Origin: a virus
Virus record (IMG/VR): IMGVR_UViG_3300022745_000628
Location: 124,001-188,000 of that record
Strand: one strand, 5' to 3'
DNA: 64,000 nt
The position numbers and the translations under genes are program-made. Positions 33,458-42,619 of this stretch are shown here, one piece after another. Each line of letters begins with the position of its first letter. Position 1 is the stretch's first letter. Below the pieces are notes generated by a model, which had not been told where the DNA came from, made no database searches, and worked only from the letters and a program-made list of their open reading frames with translations.

Positions 33458-34964
33458 TTTGATTCAGTTGAGCATCGAGGGAGATTTGCCGCTGCCAGAA
33501 AACTTGGTGGCGTTGCTACATCCGCATCTTTCGTATGAAAAGAAAGAATTCCTACGCGGACAGGACACGCAGTTGCTGCCGAATATGGAATTTCCAATTG
33601 TGCGCAGAAATACGCGAGGACGCATGCGGTTTACACCGGTGTCTATGTATGAGCTGCGAAGCGGCGCACTTATTACAGGCTACGGAATGCTAACAAAGAT
33701 AGTTAGTGTTCTTGATAAAGCCGGAATCGGATCCAGATACGTAGACCTTACGCCGCCACACGAGGATCCAACGATATTCGAACCGGATTGGGCTAATCTT
33801 GCTAAGAAAGTACCAACGTTACGCCCTAAACAGCTCGAGTGTTTACAACGCTTGGCCGGAACAGACTGCGGGATAATTGCAGCTGCGCCTGGGTTTGGTA
33901 AAAGTTTTATGGTTGAAGCCATATGCCATTTGTATCCCAGAGCCCGGATACATTATGTCGTGCCTCAGAAAGACGTTGCTCAAAAAGTAGCGGCTGTTTT
34001 AACCGGCAAGTTTCCAAATGTTGGCGTGTACGGCGGAGGCAGCCATAAACCAGGAGAGCGTATCACGGTGTTTACGTCTGGAAGTGTGCATCATTCCGAC
34101 GGAGCCGCCGATATCTTGCTGTGTGACGAAGTCCACGACATGATGACCGATAAAATGATTGAGAAAATCACGGCTACATGGCGAACAACTCGCAATTACG
34201 GGTTTACGGCCACACCTAAAGGAAGAATGGACGGAGCGGACGCGCAATTAGAATTGTATTTCGGACCGCAGATCTTTTATTTGTCTTATCAAGAGGCGTG
34301 CGAGTTAGGTTTAGTAGTGCCTATCGTAGTACGTTGGTTGCCGATAAACATGGATATCAATCCGTGCGCTGGTAAAGAAGACGTGCGCAAAATGCGGTTA
34401 GGAATTTGGCGAAATGAGGCACGTAATCGGGCTATAGCCCAGGATATACGCAATAACTACCCCGATCCGGATACGCAGGTGCTGGTGTTATGTGCGACAG
34501 TAGAGCACGCTATTCATCTGTGGCAGTTTCTACCAGAGTTTAAGATGTGTTTTTCAGATCAAGACATGGGAAACATAGAGTGGTATCAAAAAACGCACAT
34601 GTTGCCGCACAACTTTGAAATTGTGACTGGCAAAATACGGGAGCGAATGCGTACGGAGTTCGCAGCTGGCACATTAAAGCGTGTGATAGCTACAGACGTA
34701 TGGACAACTGGTGTGGACTTTTCAAGTCTTCAAGTGTTGTATCGAGTAGACGCGCGCAGCTCTCAAATTAAAGATGTGCAAGCGCCAGGTCGGGTTAGTC
34801 GTATCAGTCCGGACACTGGTAAGCAGTTTGGAGAAGTGATCGACTGCTGGGACCGGTTCGATCCCACCTTCCTGCGCAAATCGGAAGGTAGACGCCGTAC
34901 TTACAAGAGTTTAGGCTGGAAACAAACGACCATATCGCCCGACGGCCAACTCACGTTGTTTTAA
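33426..34964 (+). CDS. Superfamily 2 DNA helicase, UvsW-like
   Basis: 512 aa. I chose GTG 33426 because GAGAG lies upstream; the frame also opens at 33402. Motifs: RPKQLECLQRL (Q-like region), Walker A APGFGKS at 154-160, YVVPQKDVAQ (motif Ia), DEVH at 234-237, YGFTATPKGRMDG (motif III), VLVLCATVEHAI (motif IV) and VIATDVWTTGVDF (motif V) followed by QAPGRVSRI (motif VI). This set fits UvsW-type helicases, which unwind R-loops and branch-migrate recombination intermediates. It would cooperate with UvsX, SbcCD and RNase H in recombination-dependent replication. Confidence 0.75.
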   Translation: MATVIIKRLNNLIQLSIEGDLPLPENLVALLHPHLSYEKKEFLRGQDTQLLPNMEFPIVRRNTRGRMRFTPVSMYELRSGALITGYGMLTKIVSVLDKAGIGSRYVDLTPPHEDPTIFEPDWANLAKKVPTLRPKQLECLQRLAGTDCGIIAAAPGFGKSFMVEAICHLYPRARIHYVVPQKDVAQKVAAVLTGKFPNVGVYGGGSHKPGERITVFTSGSVHHSDGAADILLCDEVHDMMTDKMIEKITATWRTTRNYGFTATPKGRMDGADAQLELYFGPQIFYLSYQEACELGLVVPIVVRWLPINMDINPCAGKEDVRKMRLGIWRNEARNRAIAQDIRNNYPDPDTQVLVLCATVEHAIHLWQFLPEFKMCFSDQDMGNIEWYQKTHMLPHNFEIVTGKIRERMRTEFAAGTLKRVIATDVWTTGVDFSSLQVLYRVDARSSQIKDVQAPGRVSRISPDTGKQFGEVIDCWDRFDPTFLRKSEGRRRTYKSLGWKQTTISPDGQLTLF

Positions 34965-34983
34965 TCTGCGTACCAAGTACAAT
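34956..34983 (+). promoter_or_regulatory. Possible sigma-70-type promoter
   Basis: TTGTTT (34956-34961), 16-base spacer, TACAAT (34978-34983), ahead of the gene at 35024. It begins inside the end of the helicase gene. No hairpin is seen in the 59-bp gap. Confidence 0.4.
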
Positions 34984-35023
34984 AATAGTCTGCTTTGCAT
35001 CCCATATTTCACGGTAACCCATC

Positions 35024-35743
35024 ATGCGCGATAGGCATCTACGTTTAAATGACGATACGCCGTGTATGCCAATACAGCCGGTTATCCCTGATAAGCTGAG
35101 CGAATCAGTTGAACTAGTGCAAGCTGGTCAAAATATCCGGGCAATTTATTTCGGACTGTACCGGATGTATTCTGGCAATCAGAACATGGGCTCTACGCAC
35201 ATACCTAGTCTAGACGGCGGGTATAGCGCGCGCAGCTCTAGAAACTATTCGAAAGCCATTTGGCCTAGCATAGCGCAGAAGTTGCTGGAAGTCGGCTGCA
35301 ATCCGTTTGCGTTTATTAAAGTGCAATTTGATAAAGCCACTCCTGGTAGGTGGCCTTACGCAACTTATTTAAAGTCCGCAGCCGCAATGGCTAATTGGCG
35401 GCAATACTCAGAGCAGCATTTCGCGGAATTGCGAATGAAACTCGTATCTGAGTTTAATGTGTTAAAAAGCGACTATTTGCTTATTGGTGCGGCGTCTAAC
35501 TTGAATACAGAGCAGGCGGTGCATTACGCGTTAAATGCTGCGGCAACTAAAGTAACGCCGCTAGTCAAATACATTTTTGTCAGCGAGCGCGGGCTTGATC
35601 CAAAGGCATTTGGACTTACGCGCGACGCAGCGCAACAGTACGCTTTTGAATCTAAAAAGTACGACGAGCTACTTAATGGCCGTATTCCTGCTACATTACG
35701 GTCGGAAGCCACAGCGTTAAAGAATTTGATTAAGGGGGCGTAG
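35024..35743 (+). CDS. Hypothetical protein upstream of the replicative helicase
   Basis: 239 aa. Mixed helix protein with basic N-terminus (MRDRHLRLNDDTPC). The sequence FIKVQFDKATPGRWPYATYL has no match I recognise. Ten bases separate it from the DnaB-like gene, so it may be a helicase loader or primosome accessory protein, an inference from position alone. Confidence 0.5.
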   Translation: MRDRHLRLNDDTPCMPIQPVIPDKLSESVELVQAGQNIRAIYFGLYRMYSGNQNMGSTHIPSLDGGYSARSSRNYSKAIWPSIAQKLLEVGCNPFAFIKVQFDKATPGRWPYATYLKSAAAMANWRQYSEQHFAELRMKLVSEFNVLKSDYLLIGAASNLNTEQAVHYALNAAATKVTPLVKYIFVSERGLDPKAFGLTRDAAQQYAFESKKYDELLNGRIPATLRSEATALKNLIKGA

Positions 35744-35752
35744 TACACACAC

Positions 35753-38212
35753 ATGTTTAAAAATGGGGCACGGCCAGCCACGGCCGGCACTTCTAGACCT
35801 GAAGTGTCTCCGTCGGCAATTGAATTGATTTTGATACTGTGCGCGACTAACGAAGCATTGTTTAACGATGTAGCCAGGCTTATCGAGCCTGATGATCTAT
35901 ATAAAGAAGAAGAAACAGCGCTAAAAGCTGTGTGGGCTGGAATGTTGCAGTCTAAAGAGCTAGTGAGCGGCCTCAGTTTTGAATCGGTGTGTTACTACAC
36001 CGATCATTATTTGAAAACGCATCCGCTAGAGGCGACTACTCTTCCACAAGAAGCTGTAGACGCAATATACAGACCTGATCCAAGCGGATTGATTTATTCG
36101 ATTGCATATCCGGACATTCCAGCTAGTCCTGAAAACATAGCATTAGCCCGCCGACATTTACAAAACTTGTCGTACGAGCGCGATGTGTTTCGGGTAATTC
36201 AAAATGCGGTATCTGCTCCGTATGGCGGGGTTAATGATATCACCGATGTTTTAAACGCGGCCAAAGAACATATAGTTCGGATCACAGCCACTAGTGCAAT
36301 TCCTAAAGTAGACGTGGCCCCGCCATTTGGAACGCAGCTCGCACCGGCGGCTAATTATCTGCTGACGGGTATGCCGTTTATAGATAATAGATTAGGCGGT
36401 CAGCGTGTCGGCGATGTTAACGGAATATTGGGGCCCACGGGCGGCGGGAAAGCGCAGCCGTTAGACGCTATTGTTATGACCAGTCGCGGACCAAAGCCTA
36501 TGGGCGACATTGTCGTTGGCGAAGTAATTTGCGATCCAATGGGCGGCTATACACGTGTTACAGGTGTTTTTCCGCAAGGAAAACTGGATGCGTATGAAAT
36601 AGTCTTTTCGGACGGCAGCACGACCCGCTGCTGTGGTGATCATTTATGGAAGGTAGATTCCGTATACAACGGGTGGCGTGGCCGTGTGATGTCCACAGAT
36701 GAGCTACGCAAGCAACTCAAATCTAAAACTGGAGCCGCTAGATATTCGATAGGTTTAACAGCTCCTGTAGATTTTGAGCATCAGTCTGTAATGCTAGATC
36801 CGTATCTTATTGGGACAATTATGGGGCGCATGGGTAAATATGCTTATGAGAAGGCTATACCAGACGAATATTTGTATACAGATGCTGCGTCGAGATGGGC
36901 GCTGTTACAAGGATTAATGGACACCGATGGTTATGTAATGGCGCGAGTAGAGCGTCCGGACAGGTGTCGCCTAGAGTACACAACCACAAGTTACCAGTTG
37001 CACAAGCAATTTGTATGGCTAGTGCAATCGTTAGGCGGGCTAGCCACGGTAACTATTAAAAAGACTAAAAAATACCGAGATGCCTATCGTATATGCGTCA
37101 AAATGGACGATTCCGCTAAATGCTTTAGATTGCCGCGTAAAAAACGACTGTGTAGCGACAGGCGAAAAGCGCAAGGTAAAAAGCACCCAGTTAAACGACT
37201 AATAAAGGATATACGGGCTATTGGCGCTGTTGAGTGTCAATGTATTTCTGTAGATTCGCCGTCTAAATTGTATTTGACCGATAACTTCATTGTTACGCAC
37301 AATACAACTTTGGCACTAGATATGGCGTTACAGGCTTGCAAACAAAGCTTAATCGAGTCACTGGAGACAGGTAAACCGCCGGCACAGGTGATATTTTTAA
37401 CTGCCGAAGAAAGCGCCGAAAAGTTACGCCCAAGACTATGGTCTAACTGGTTTAATATCCCACGTGATTTCTTAGAACGAAATGCCGATTGGGAAGAATA
37501 TTCTAGGCCTGGAGCGTTAAAGCCGTATGAATTGCAGATGTACCAGGGTTCGCCAGCGCAGTTCTCCGAAGTAGAACGGTACAACATGTTTGCAGAGCAA
37601 TTGAGTAAAACACTTGTGCTGTTGGATATATCCGGCAATACCATGTTTCCAGATGCCGGAAACTTCGGATTAAAAGAAATAACGTCGCTGGTAGTAAGAG
37701 CGGTGGACGAGTACGGCATCGCTCCGCGCGCTGTATTTGTGGACTACGCTGGCTTGATAGTAGAGCGGCAGTTAACTAGTTCGCGAGACCCAGCTAAAGA
37801 TCTGCAATTTAAACTCAAGCGATTTGCAGATGAGTTCCGTAAAGACATAATTGAAAAGGTAAGCTCCACTGGCTGGTTGCTGCATCAATTAAAAGGCGAA
37901 GCCGCTGAGTTTTCACCAACTAAAGAATTGACTATGGCCGACGCAGGATCTTGTAAGGATTTTGCAGTTAACATGGCGGTGTGCATGATGCTGGGAGTAC
38001 CAGACCCGCATACAGGTTGCAGAATACTGCATATGCCTAAAACACGGTACCGAGGTCCAAATATGGATACGCAGCCACATAAAGTGCTTTTACAAATTCA
38101 TAATCAATTTTCTAGGATGGTGGACGTGTCAACAGAATTTTCAGTCGATGCTGCTACCAGGCAGTTTTTACCGGTTAACGAGTTACGCAGTATTGGCGGG
38201 ATGGGGATGTGA
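35753..38212 (+). CDS. dnaB: DnaB-like replicative helicase with in-frame class 3 intein
   Basis: 819 aa before splicing. N-extein: a helical DnaB N-terminal domain (IELILILCATNEALFNDV) and the start of the RecA-like domain. The Walker A loop GPTGGGK-TT is split after Lys233 by a 284-residue intein (36452-37303). Splicing gives a 535-aa helicase. C-extein motifs: QVIFLTAEES, AVFVDYAGLIVERQ (Walker B region), GWLLHQLKGEA and an arginine-finger-like MPKTRYRGPN. It unwinds the fork with the primase encoded next. Because the intein breaks the P-loop, helicase activity depends on splicing. Confidence 0.85.
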   Translation: MFKNGARPATAGTSRPEVSPSAIELILILCATNEALFNDVARLIEPDDLYKEEETALKAVWAGMLQSKELVSGLSFESVCYYTDHYLKTHPLEATTLPQEAVDAIYRPDPSGLIYSIAYPDIPASPENIALARRHLQNLSYERDVFRVIQNAVSAPYGGVNDITDVLNAAKEHIVRITATSAIPKVDVAPPFGTQLAPAANYLLTGMPFIDNRLGGQRVGDVNGILGPTGGGKAQPLDAIVMTSRGPKPMGDIVVGEVICDPMGGYTRVTGVFPQGKLDAYEIVFSDGSTTRCCGDHLWKVDSVYNGWRGRVMSTDELRKQLKSKTGAARYSIGLTAPVDFEHQSVMLDPYLIGTIMGRMGKYAYEKAIPDEYLYTDAASRWALLQGLMDTDGYVMARVERPDRCRLEYTTTSYQLHKQFVWLVQSLGGLATVTIKKTKKYRDAYRICVKMDDSAKCFRLPRKKRLCSDRRKAQGKKHPVKRLIKDIRAIGAVECQCISVDSPSKLYLTDNFIVTHNTTLALDMALQACKQSLIESLETGKPPAQVIFLTAEESAEKLRPRLWSNWFNIPRDFLERNADWEEYSRPGALKPYELQMYQGSPAQFSEVERYNMFAEQLSKTLVLLDISGNTMFPDAGNFGLKEITSLVVRAVDEYGIAPRAVFVDYAGLIVERQLTSSRDPAKDLQFKLKRFADEFRKDIIEKVSSTGWLLHQLKGEAAEFSPTKELTMADAGSCKDFAVNMAVCMMLGVPDPHTGCRILHMPKTRYRGPNMDTQPHKVLLQIHNQFSRMVDVSTEFSVDAATRQFLPVNELRSIGGMGM
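36452..37303 (+). mobile_element. Class 3 intein with LAGLIDADG-like homing domain
   Basis: Residues 234-517 of the helicase precursor. First residue Ala instead of Cys or Ser (AQPLDAIVMTSRG, block A). Block B CCGDHLWKV has His297 and Trp299; block F ECQCISVDSP has Cys497; the C-terminus ends in IVTHN followed by Thr. The Trp-Cys-Thr triplet with a non-nucleophilic first residue defines class 3 inteins. Between the splicing blocks lies LLQGLMDTDGYVMA (residues about 384-397), a LAGLIDADG-like motif; only one clear copy is seen, so the endonuclease may be reduced or inactive. Confidence 0.85.
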
Positions 38213-38214
38213 CT

Positions 38215-39294
38215 ATGGTAGGTGATCCGTTGTACCAAAGGGTGCAAAGAGGAGTGCCGTCCGTGTTAAATAAACCGCTGTATATGCGCTTGGAGCAGTT
38301 ATACGGTAAGGTTAAAGTGCACAAGCAAGGCGAACATTTGCGAGAAGTTCCGGCTATTAATCCGGTAACAGGTAAACAAGGTAAAAGAGTCGCGGTATTT
38401 GGCGAGCAGTATCGAATAAATTGTCCGTATTGCGCTGATACGACGTACCGATGTTACGTAAATCACATGTTTGGCGCATATACGCAAGATGGTCGACAGT
38501 TAACGCAGTTGATCAAGTGTTACAACGAAGATTGTTTCAAAACTGCTAGCACGTTGGAACGTTTTAAGAGCTTGGTCATTGGCATTCTTAATGCAAATTC
38601 CAGACAAGCTATGCAATTTGTTACGACAGGTGTGATGGATACATCGCCGATACTACGTAAACAACCTGAGTTGCCGGGCGAGGTCATGTCTTTGACGATG
38701 CTGGAGCGTATATCGCCTAAACATCCGGCTGTGCAATATATGAAGGCCGATCGCAAATACACAAGTGAGATGCTAGACAAGTATCAAGTAGGTTATTGCA
38801 CCCACTCTCAAAAATACGGAATGGCGTCGGAACGCATAATATTCCCGTGTTTTAAAGAACAAGCGTTGTGGGGCTGGCAAGCCAGGTATGTTGGCAAGCC
38901 TATAAAGTCTGTGCCGAAGTATTACAATTTTCCAGACATGGAAAAAACGGCGTGGATGTACAACCTTGACACGGCCAAAGATAAGGACATGCTTGTGCTT
39001 GTAGAAGGCATACCAGCTGTGCATTTTGTAGGCGATAACGCAGCCGCGTTATTAGGTAAGACTATATCGTCTGCGCAAGCTGAGCTAATAGGTAGATATT
39101 TTAAGAATAAAGTAGTAGTGCTTTGGCTGGATCTGGACGCACAGCCGACTATAAATTTTCAATTGGAAACAATTAAACGCGCGGGGGCTATTGCCGTAAA
39201 CGTATCGCCAATAAATGATTTGGATCCGGCGGACTACGGCACTTCTGACGCGTGGAGGTTGATTCACGGAGCAATAGCGAAAGCAAGAAAATAG
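38215..39294 (+). CDS. DNA primase with Toprim domain
   Basis: 359 aa from ATG 38215, with GGGG eight bases ahead; the frame also opens at GTG 38209. A zinc finger of the form CPYC ... CYNEDC in the N-terminal third binds template DNA, then a linker, then a Toprim core: LVLVEGIPAVHFVG (the acidic E motif) and VVVLWLDLDAQP (the DxD motif). It resembles gp61-type and DnaG-like phage primases. Makes RNA primers at the fork together with the adjacent helicase; a TAGTG junction couples it to the polymerase gene. Confidence 0.78.
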   Translation: MVGDPLYQRVQRGVPSVLNKPLYMRLEQLYGKVKVHKQGEHLREVPAINPVTGKQGKRVAVFGEQYRINCPYCADTTYRCYVNHMFGAYTQDGRQLTQLIKCYNEDCFKTASTLERFKSLVIGILNANSRQAMQFVTTGVMDTSPILRKQPELPGEVMSLTMLERISPKHPAVQYMKADRKYTSEMLDKYQVGYCTHSQKYGMASERIIFPCFKEQALWGWQARYVGKPIKSVPKYYNFPDMEKTAWMYNLDTAKDKDMLVLVEGIPAVHFVGDNAAALLGKTISSAQAELIGRYFKNKVVVLWLDLDAQPTINFQLETIKRAGAIAVNVSPINDLDPADYGTSDAWRLIHGAIAKARK

Positions 39295-42200
39295 TGCGTA
39301 CAAACACAGAGTTGTTCAACGAGCTTGTAGCCAGTAACAATGTTACGGCACTGAACGACGCATTTCCGATGTATGCGTTGAATTCGCCAGGGCTACCTCC
39401 GCCTGGGATAGATTTTATTAAACACGCTGAGCAACTTGGAGATACCCAAGCGGTAATTCAAGGAGCGGCGTCCAAAGGCCAGTTGATGTCCTGGGGTAAA
39501 AATCTAGAGTATTTGTATAGGCGCGCGTTATATGACAACATGTTTTCATTACCCGTGGCTATTAAGAATCTGGTTAAACCAGCACGGGTAGTACCGGGGC
39601 ATATTATTGGCGACGATACGTCGGACATGTCTGGTGGACCGCGTCCGGCTAAAGTGATGATCGTTACTAAAGCACCTACTCGCGACGAAGCTGCAAGTTG
39701 CAGGTATTTAGTTGGAGACATATTCGGCGTGTTAAATACGACATTGCGTGAAGTAGGGCTAACGGATGCGATAGTTAGCGAGTTCTATGTAACGGCTATA
39801 TGCAAGTGGCCAGCGCTGTTACCGCAGTCGGACGCCATACCTGCAACGCATTTGAACGATTGCGCGTTACTGCTGCATCAAGAATTGCGCATAGTCAGGC
39901 CTGACTACATTTTGTGCTTAGGGTCTGACGCAGGTAAATGGTTTTTGGGGACCAACGGCGCGGTAGCCGCTATGGTCGGAAAGATTGATAAATACGAGTA
40001 CGCTGTTCAAAAGTTTGGAGAAGAGCCCGTTAGCCATACTGCAAAGATTGTGGTGGCTCCGCATCCGGCCGCGGTATTTAGAAAGACCGAGCTGTTCCCA
40101 GAATTCCGGGACCAACTCAAACTTTTTAAATCGCTGTGTAGCGGCGAAAAAATCGTAGAGTACGAAGTCGGACTTAAATACAAGAACGTCTACAAATTAC
40201 GAGAGTTACGAAAGATAGTTGACAGTATTGTTAACAATCCTGACCCGACGGCGAGAATAATAGCTGTCGACGGAGAGTGGCACGGCGATCAGCCGATGGA
40301 ACCAGGAGCGTATCTACGCACCATTCAAATTAGCGCCGCTGAAAAAGAAGCCTATTGTGTGGTGTTACGCCATCAAGGCGGATCCGAAGCGTTTAAACCT
40401 AATATCCCGGCGGCAATTAATGAATTGAAGCGCTTGCTAAAGCGCGACCCAGCTAAAAATTACTATCCAAGACCTGGCGGCCACTATTTCCGAGCCGACT
40501 TGCCGTGGCTGCTACATGAAGGGCTGGACTTACGAGAAGAGTACGCACCGCCATCCAGTTATTTAGATGCAAGACACAGTGGCGGCTGGGATACTTCCCA
40601 CATGGTGCATGCACATAACGAAACCGCTATGTTCGGGCTCACAGAAGTAATGGTGCGCTGGACTACTATGCCTGTGTACGACACTTTGATCAAGAAAGCT
40701 GTAAGTGAGTACTGCAAACAGCGCGATATTAAAAAAGAGGCGCTGGAAGGATACGGATTTCTCGGTAACTGGTTACTGCATCCGGAACCTTATGACCCTG
40801 AATGGCGATTTAATTACAGTGCTATTGATGCAGACGTGACTCGCCGTATTGCTATGCGCTTCCTGAGCCCAGGCGGTGCGCTGGACAAAGATTGGTTTGG
40901 AAACCCATGTTGGGAGCCGTATTGGCTAACACATACAGCTAGTCTAGGCGTATTGCAGATGGAGATGAACGGCATTGCGTTGGATAAACAACGCGTTGAC
41001 GATCTGACAACCATGTTTATGTACGTATACGGCGTACTATTAGCTGACTTTCGTAATCAAATCAATTGGCCAGATTTTAATCCAGACTCAGTGCCTAATT
41101 GCGTGGCGTTCATGTTTGGAGATAGCTACAGCCAAAAGATAGATCCAGAAACCAAGCAGCGCGTACTGGTGAAGCCGCCGGATGCACTTAGTTTGAATTT
41201 GGAGCCTATTAAAAGTACTGGTAAACGACCTAAATTGTGGTCCGACGTGGTTAAAAACCGTGAAACGGATGCTTACTCGCCGAGTACCGATAAAGAAGTT
41301 TTAGGCATATTGGGACACGCGCACCCGTTAGCTATGCAACTTCGAGACTTGAAATTTATAAATCAAGTTCTTAAAGGCGCGCTACGAAAGCCTAATTACG
41401 ACGAAGAATCGTCGGATTGGGAAGTGGACGAGGAAGGAAACCTGGTCTACGATAAAGGTGTGCCTGGGTCAGTATGTTCGGACGGTTGCGTTCGCACGCA
41501 TATATCGCAGAATAAAGAAACCGGGCGATACTCTAGTGCGCGGCCTAACTTACAGGCAATTTCTAAAAAGCGCGAAGCTGATTACGCGCGTATTTGCGGA
41601 TATTACGAAACAAACGCAGAAGGCGTTAAAACGCCGAAAGGCGATTATTTACGGTTGCTGCATGAACCGCTGTATAAAAATCAGATACGGTCTATTTTTA
41701 AAGCAAAACCAGGCTACGTCTTGGTAGAAGCAGACTATATCGGTGCTGAGTTAGCGGCTATCGGATGGCTAGCTCAAGATAAAACGTTGATGGACAGGGT
41801 ACGACGAAACTGCTTGCCAACCACCGATCCGGATTATTACGAAATACACAGTCAAACAGCCGTGAAGGCGTTTAAGTTAAACTGCGCTCCAACTAAAAAG
41901 GGGCTCGAGTCGTTAGGAAAAATCGCATTACGCGTGGCTGCCAAAAATATAGCGTTTGGAATTCCGTACGGCCGCGGGGCAGAAGCGATATCTAGACAAT
42001 GTCGCGAAGAAGGTGTTAACGTTTCGGTAGAAGAGTGTCAGCAACTAATGGCATTCTATTTTGAAGAGTATCCGGCAGTAGCTGTTTATTTGGACAAGGC
42101 TAAAGCTAGAACGCAGGTAGAGCGTTGGATGGCTGGATCGTTCGGAAGATTACGAAGATTTTTTCCGTCTAAAGAACGATCTGTGATCGGAGAACAAGAA

Positions 42201-42602
42201 CGCCAAGGTTGTAATTTTGGTGTTCAGAATTGTGTGGCAGACGCGCTGACCACAGCAATCAGCAATTTTTATCAATATCAGTGTAATCACGACGATTGTG
42301 CTTTTGAGCTTACGCTTCCAATACACGACGCGATTTTGTTTAATGTGCGGATTGACGCGCTAACAAGATTCTGCAAAGATGTGCACCTCCAAGACGGCAC
42401 AGTAAAACGATCGGTACTACGGCAATGTATGGTCGATTCCGTACCGATCTGGCCAAGACTTTTAGACAATACGCCAATGGCTATTGACGCTCCATACCAC
42501 TTTGGTATTGATATTACGGTATCAACCAGTTGGGGGGAGAAGATGTCTGAAGACGAAGCCAAAGAATTGGGAATTAATTTGCACGATTTGGATCTCGAGT
42601 GA
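39294..42602 (+). CDS. polA: UDG-like domain fused to 3'-5' exonuclease and family A DNA polymerase
   Basis: 1102 aa from GTG 39294; the frame also opens at 39252 inside the primase gene. Residues about 115-280 carry a uracil-DNA glycosylase-superfamily pattern: VMIVTKAPTRDEAA, SEFYVTAICKWPAL, RPDYILCLGSDAGKWFLG and VVAPHPAAVFRK. Next is a DnaQ-like exonuclease with IIAVDGEWHG (D324, E326) and YSAIDAD. The polymerase domain shows motif A VEADYIGAELAAIGWLA near 813, motif B RVAAKNIAFGIPYGRGAE near 885 and motif C LPIHDAILF near 1010. The UDG domain may guide the enzyme on modified or uracil-containing DNA or be structural. Confidence 0.88.
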   Translation: MRTNTELFNELVASNNVTALNDAFPMYALNSPGLPPPGIDFIKHAEQLGDTQAVIQGAASKGQLMSWGKNLEYLYRRALYDNMFSLPVAIKNLVKPARVVPGHIIGDDTSDMSGGPRPAKVMIVTKAPTRDEAASCRYLVGDIFGVLNTTLREVGLTDAIVSEFYVTAICKWPALLPQSDAIPATHLNDCALLLHQELRIVRPDYILCLGSDAGKWFLGTNGAVAAMVGKIDKYEYAVQKFGEEPVSHTAKIVVAPHPAAVFRKTELFPEFRDQLKLFKSLCSGEKIVEYEVGLKYKNVYKLRELRKIVDSIVNNPDPTARIIAVDGEWHGDQPMEPGAYLRTIQISAAEKEAYCVVLRHQGGSEAFKPNIPAAINELKRLLKRDPAKNYYPRPGGHYFRADLPWLLHEGLDLREEYAPPSSYLDARHSGGWDTSHMVHAHNETAMFGLTEVMVRWTTMPVYDTLIKKAVSEYCKQRDIKKEALEGYGFLGNWLLHPEPYDPEWRFNYSAIDADVTRRIAMRFLSPGGALDKDWFGNPCWEPYWLTHTASLGVLQMEMNGIALDKQRVDDLTTMFMYVYGVLLADFRNQINWPDFNPDSVPNCVAFMFGDSYSQKIDPETKQRVLVKPPDALSLNLEPIKSTGKRPKLWSDVVKNRETDAYSPSTDKEVLGILGHAHPLAMQLRDLKFINQVLKGALRKPNYDEESSDWEVDEEGNLVYDKGVPGSVCSDGCVRTHISQNKETGRYSSARPNLQAISKKREADYARICGYYETNAEGVKTPKGDYLRLLHEPLYKNQIRSIFKAKPGYVLVEADYIGAELAAIGWLAQDKTLMDRVRRNCLPTTDPDYYEIHSQTAVKAFKLNCAPTKKGLESLGKIALRVAAKNIAFGIPYGRGAEAISRQCREEGVNVSVEECQQLMAFYFEEYPAVAVYLDKAKARTQVERWMAGSFGRLRRFFPSKERSVIGEQERQGCNFGVQNCVADALTTAISNFYQYQCNHDDCAFELTLPIHDAILFNVRIDALTRFCKDVHLQDGTVKRSVLRQCMVDSVPIWPRLLDNTPMAIDAPYHFGIDITVSTSWGEKMSEDEAKELGINLHDLDLE

Positions 42603-42619
42603 AATTTTAAGGATGATTT

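Noticed and set aside
36452-37303. Full-length homing endonuclease with two LAGLIDADG motifs
   Set aside because: Only one clear motif is visible; a complete active enzyme is not supported.
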